Assembly (NCBI GenBank): GCA_050486105.1
Contig: JBJHCR010000249.1
Span: 1-9,768 of the forward strand
Source: JAEXNA01 sp050486105
GTDB lineage: Bacteria > Vulcanimicrobiota > Xenobia > Xenobiales > JADMJV01
Direction of reading: 5' to 3'
DNA: 9,768 bases
Shown in pieces: positions 7,045-9,768 of the stretch (position 1 is its first letter; every line of letters begins with the position of its first letter). The notes beneath the pieces were generated by a model that ran no database searches, was not told the DNA's origin, and saw only the letters and a program-made list of their open reading frames with translations. The position numbers and the translations under genes were made by a program.

Positions 7045-8406
7045 TTAATCACAGTAGGGATCAGCAAGGCTGAGAGCTTCGTCGAGAATTTGCATGCCCT
7101 CTTCGATCTCTTGGTCGGAGATGCATAGGGGCGGAACCACAAAGACCCAATCCCAACGAACGAAGGTGTTGAAGCCCCGGGACTTGAGATGGTGTGCCAC
7201 TTTCTGCATGGCCTCTGACGGAGGTTTGTTCCAACCACTCATTGGTTCACGAGTCTCTTTGTTCTTCACCAATTCTAGAACTCTGAAAAGGCCGACCCCT
7301 CGGTGCTCTCCAACGCAAGGGTGCTCTTTGGCTAGCCGCTCTAGGTGCTGAGCGATCTTCGTGCCTTGAGTCTTGGAGCGCTCGACCAGTCCTTCTTCAC
7401 GATAGACGTCAATACACGCTGAGGCAGCGGCGCAACCCACGGGATGGGCGCTGTACGTCAGTCCACACCAGAGGGGATTGCTGTCGAAAAATTTGCCGAT
7501 CTCCGGGCTGACGACTACCGCACCAAGAGGTATATAGCCACAGGTCAACCCTTTGGCACAGACCAGCAGGTCGGGGGTCACTCCATAGTTGTCGATGCCG
7601 AACCACTCTCCGGTTCGCCCAAAGCCACTCATGACCTCATCCACGATAAGCTTGATTTGATATCGATCGCAAAGCTCGCGAATCCCGGTCCAGTACGTTT
7701 GCGACGATGGGGCAATAATGCCGGACGACCCGCTATAGCCCTCGAGGAGTATGGCGGCGATCTGGTTGGGACCCTCCATCTGGATCTGCTCTTCAATGAG
7801 GTCAAGCAAGGCGCGATCGCCTTCCTCCGGGGAACAGTGGCGGTAAATCGGACTCCTATAGGCGTAAGGGTCAAACATGCGCACGATCCAAGGGACCCCA
7901 GGTTCGTTGGCCAAGCGTCGAGGATCACCGCCGGCGCTCATGGCTCCGAACGAGGCTCCGTGATAGGATCGATATCGAGTCATCACCTTCTGTCGGCCGG
8001 TGACCAGCCGTGCCATTTTCATGGCGTTTTCAATAGCGTCAGCGCCTCCCAGAGTGAAGAAGACCTTCTTTAAATCACCGGGGGCGATCTCCGAGAGCTT
8101 TTCTCCGGCTTCTCCTCGAGCTCGTGTTGCTGCGCCCGGATAGACGAAGGCCAACTCGTCAACCTGCTTCTTGATGGCCTCGATCACCTTTGGGTGTCCA
8201 TGACCGATATTGACATTCATCAGTTGCGATGAATAGTCGAGATATCGCTTCCCTTCAACGTCCCAAAAGCAGGTGCCTTTGGCCTTGGCGATGGGAATGG
8301 GTTGACAACTTTCTTGGACTGCCCACGAGAAAAGCGTGAACTCCCGGTTTTTCTCAACGATCTCTCTTGCCACTTCGGCGGGGTTTCGGTCTTGGTCGAC
8401 GATCAC
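7045..8406 (-). CDS. Class III PLP-dependent aminotransferase
   Basis: A 453-residue fold-type I aminotransferase of class III, the group that includes omega-amino acid, taurine-pyruvate and glutamate-1-semialdehyde enzymes. Motifs, numbered from the GTG start: GGADAIENA at about 120-128, the phosphate-binding turn where many relatives have GSEA; RYRSYHG at about 144-150, aromatic stacking on PLP; IVDEVMSGFGRTG at about 254-266 with the Asp that contacts the pyridine nitrogen; CAKGLTCGYIPLGAV at about 283-297 with Lys 285 as the Schiff-base residue; and a Thr near 317 in GLTYSAHP. All catalytic positions are intact. GTG at 8406 is preferred because AGAGGAG lies six bases upstream (8413-8419). 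The ATG at 8484 and GTG at 8517 would overlap the divergent gene and lack such a site. Substrate specificity cannot be read from the sequence, and no pathway partner is adjacent. Confidence 0.88.
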   Translation of the reverse strand: MIVDQDRNPAEVAREIVEKNREFTLFSWAVQESCQPIPIAKAKGTCFWDVEGKRYLDYSSQLMNVNIGHGHPKVIEAIKKQVDELAFVYPGAATRARGEAGEKLSEIAPGDLKKVFFTLGGADAIENAMKMARLVTGRQKVMTRYRSYHGASFGAMSAGGDPRRLANEPGVPWIVRMFDPYAYRSPIYRHCSPEEGDRALLDLIEEQIQMEGPNQIAAILLEGYSGSSGIIAPSSQTYWTGIRELCDRYQIKLIVDEVMSGFGRTGEWFGIDNYGVTPDLLVCAKGLTCGYIPLGAVVVSPEIGKFFDSNPLWCGLTYSAHPVGCAAASACIDVYREEGLVERSKTQGTKIAQHLERLAKEHPCVGEHRGVGLFRVLELVKNKETREPMSGWNKPPSEAMQKVAHHLKSRGFNTFVRWDWVFVVPPLCISDQEIEEGMQILDEALSLADPYCD

Positions 8407-8412
8407 AGACAA

Positions 8413-8419
8413 CTCCTCT
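8413..8419 (-). promoter_or_regulatory. Ribosome binding site that sets the aminotransferase start
   Basis: On the minus strand this reads AGAGGAG, six bases before a GTG codon at 8406-8404. It supports a start 26 codons inside the longer ATG-initiated frame and leaves a 76-base divergent intergenic region. Confidence 0.65.
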
Positions 8420-8482
8420 GATGTATTCTCGGGAAACTTCCTGGCCAGGGATGAGGCCCCCTGCTGCAGAATCGAAAGTGTC

Positions 8483-9250
8483 ATGCTGCGTAATAAGATC
8501 CAGGGTCTGGAAGCCACCGACCCCGATTTCCCTCACTTGTCCCTGGCGGAACGTCGAAGAAAGCTCAGAGTTAGGACTTACATTCGTTTAGAGATCGGGC
8601 GCGACTCTGGTCGGGACCACGCTATCGTCACCGATCTGAGTTTGGACGGGCTGCGCCTTCGTCGTTCTCAGCCTTTGATTGAAGGCGAGAAAGTCGAAGT
8701 GTATTTCCCGGACGGGTCTGAGGAGCATCGTACCGGCGCTGTCCGCTGTCGAGTGGTATGGGTTCAAGAGATCGGCGTTCCAGGACGACAGTCGTTTGAG
8801 GCGGGATTGAGCTTCGAAGACAGCCGAGAAAACATGCGTCGGTCCTGGGTGAAGTATGTGTTGGAGCAGCTAGGATTCGACGAGAACAAGACATTTCAAA
8901 AAAGAAAATTTGTGCGGGCCCATGGGAAAATTCCGGCTCGAGCCTATCTGGCGTTAGGAGAAGAGTTTCTCAGCGGGCAACTCTTAAATCTCGGAGTGGG
9001 CGGCGCTCTGCTGGAGCTCGACCAGCCTCTCGAAAAAGAGCAGATGATTCACTGTGAGATCTGTCTCTGGAGGATACTTCCAGCTTTAAGATTGCCTTGC
9101 AAGGTCTTGTCGGTGACTTCGGAGCCGCCCGAACCCGGGGGAGGCGAGAAGATCAGGTATCATCATTGCCTCCTCTTTCTCGGCATGGACATTGAGCAGG
9201 TGAAACTCCTTGGCAACTATGTCATCTTCTTGATCAATCAGACGGATTGA
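8483..9250 (+). CDS. Tandem PilZ-domain protein
   Basis: A 255-residue soluble protein with two PilZ-like domains and no signal peptide or membrane segment. Domain one (about 24-130) has the c-di-GMP binding signature: RxxxR in RRKLR at 25-29, then DLSLDG at 51-56, matching (D/N)xSxxG. Domain two (about 139-250) has RKFVR at 141-145 and NLGVGG at 169-174, where the usual Ser is Gly, so its ligand binding is uncertain. The inferred role is a cytoplasmic c-di-GMP receptor, possibly acting on motility, pili or envelope output; the target is unknown. The ATG at 8483 lacks a strong Shine-Dalgarno sequence, with GAAAG about four bases upstream. The frame is open further left to 8336, but that extension would cover the aminotransferase start and its ribosome binding site. 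The 3' end overlaps trpD on the opposite strand by 17 bases. Confidence 0.8.
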   Translation: MLRNKIQGLEATDPDFPHLSLAERRRKLRVRTYIRLEIGRDSGRDHAIVTDLSLDGLRLRRSQPLIEGEKVEVYFPDGSEEHRTGAVRCRVVWVQEIGVPGRQSFEAGLSFEDSRENMRRSWVKYVLEQLGFDENKTFQKRKFVRAHGKIPARAYLALGEEFLSGQLLNLGVGGALLELDQPLEKEQMIHCEICLWRILPALRLPCKVLSVTSEPPEPGGGEKIRYHHCLLFLGMDIEQVKLLGNYVIFLINQTD

Positions 9251-9768
9251 GCAAGCTCTTGGTGGCTCCTGAGGCCAGAGTATCAACGGAGGCCAAGTAG
9301 GCTTCAGGAAGGCTCTTGAAGCGCTCCGTCAGCCACAATGCCAGACTAGAATTTATAGCCACCGCTCGAGCCAATTCCGGCTCAGCGCCTTCCAGGAGAC
9401 AGAGGCTTCGCTGGGCGTTCTGCTGGGGCCCAGCCCCGAGCACCGCACTCGGATCCACCGCAGCGGTGCCGAAACTTCCTGGTTCCCATACGTATTCCGA
9501 TTCCCTATCCCCGTCGATCAAGATCCCCCAAGTTTGACCCCAAGGGCAAGCTTCGTCCAAACCGCCCTCTCCATGCACGACTAAGACCTTTTTTCTGCCG
9601 AGGTCTGCTGCTGCTTGAGCCATGGGACGCATCAAGTCTCGGGAAAAGACGCCGATCACCTGATGGGTAACCGGGGCGGGGTTCAACAAAGGGCCTAGAA
9701 TATTGAACATGGTTCTGACCCCGAGATCCCGGCGAAGGGGGGCCACCTTTGCCAACGCGGGATGGTAA
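9234..9768 (-). CDS. trpD: Anthranilate phosphoribosyltransferase, C-terminal part only
   Basis: The gene runs off the right edge, leaving about 177 C-terminal residues of an enzyme usually near 340. TrpD transfers a phosphoribosyl group from PRPP to anthranilate, the second step of tryptophan biosynthesis, in the cytoplasm. Diagnostic blocks near the visible beginning are YHPALAKVAPLRRDLGVRT, with the conserved Arg residues of the anthranilate channel, and FNILGPLLNPA. VVHGEGGLDEACPW follows about 40 residues later and matches the family's VHG-x-GLDE motif. The N-terminal glycine-rich PRPP loop is outside the window. The frame is open through the edge; the leftmost TTG at 9755 is internal. 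The C-terminus (ASGATKSLLNPSD) is normal and ends by overlapping the convergent PilZ gene by 17 bases. Other trp genes may lie to the right on the minus strand. No defect is seen in the visible part. Confidence 0.93.
   Translation of the reverse strand, partial: YHPALAKVAPLRRDLGVRTMFNILGPLLNPAPVTHQVIGVFSRDLMRPMAQAAADLGRKKVLVVHGEGGLDEACPWGQTWGILIDGDRESEYVWEPGSFGTAAVDPSAVLGAGPQQNAQRSLCLLEGAEPELARAVAINSSLALWLTERFKSLPEAYLASVDTLASGATKSLLNPSD

Noticed and set aside
7444..8073. 209-codon plus-strand frame opposite the aminotransferase
   Set aside because: The minus strand carries an intact class III aminotransferase with all catalytic motifs; the opposite frame has no recognisable features.
1..9768. 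Possibility of a novel defence, mobile or multi-gene system
   Set aside because: Every substantial frame belongs to a known family, and no transposase, integrase, nuclease-toxin pair, repeat array or att-like site was seen.

Overview
The window looks like an ordinary chromosomal stretch from a Gram-negative-style bacterium of uncertain phylum, probably a draft or metagenome-derived scaffold because it contains a run of ten Ns at 2366-2375. Support for this comes from type IV pilin-like proteins with prepilin leaders, an exported M16 metallopeptidase, a two-domain PilZ protein and the housekeeping genes recA, recX and trpD. Base composition appears moderately GC-rich and even throughout. I see no tRNA, rRNA, insertion sequence, CRISPR array or phage-like block. 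I could not place the organism more precisely from sequence alone.

Layout. (1) From 1 to 2234, plus strand, is the end of a pilus or pseudopilus gene cluster: a PilX-like protein cut by the window edge, a PilV/GspI-like minor pilin and a PilW/GspJ-like minor pilin. The start and stop codons overlap, which points to one transcript. (2) From 5016 back to 2286, minus strand, is a two-domain M16 zinc peptidase with a signal peptide. Its last codons lie beyond the N gap in a different reading frame, because the placeholder gap has the wrong length. (3) A 351-base divergent intergenic region (5017-5367) holds a LexA-like palindrome ahead of recA. (4) recA and recX follow as a compact pair on the plus strand, ending at a strong inverted repeat. 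(5) A class III aminotransferase runs convergently on the minus strand (8406 to 7045). (6) Divergent from it is a tandem PilZ protein (8483-9250). Its 3' end overlaps the 3' end of a partial trpD on the minus strand, which runs off the right edge.

How the genes relate. The three pilin-like proteins would be processed by a prepilin peptidase and assembled in or at the tip of a type IV pilus or type II secretion pseudopilus. The PilZ protein may connect c-di-GMP to surface behaviour, but it is not adjacent to the pilin genes. RecA and RecX form the classic recombinase and modulator pair, and the palindrome suggests SOS control. The M16 peptidase, aminotransferase and TrpD are separate transcription units.

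I found no convincing undescribed multi-gene system. The points most worth checking are the assembly-induced frame change in the M16 gene, the LexA-like site, the degenerate second PilZ domain and several start-site conflicts.
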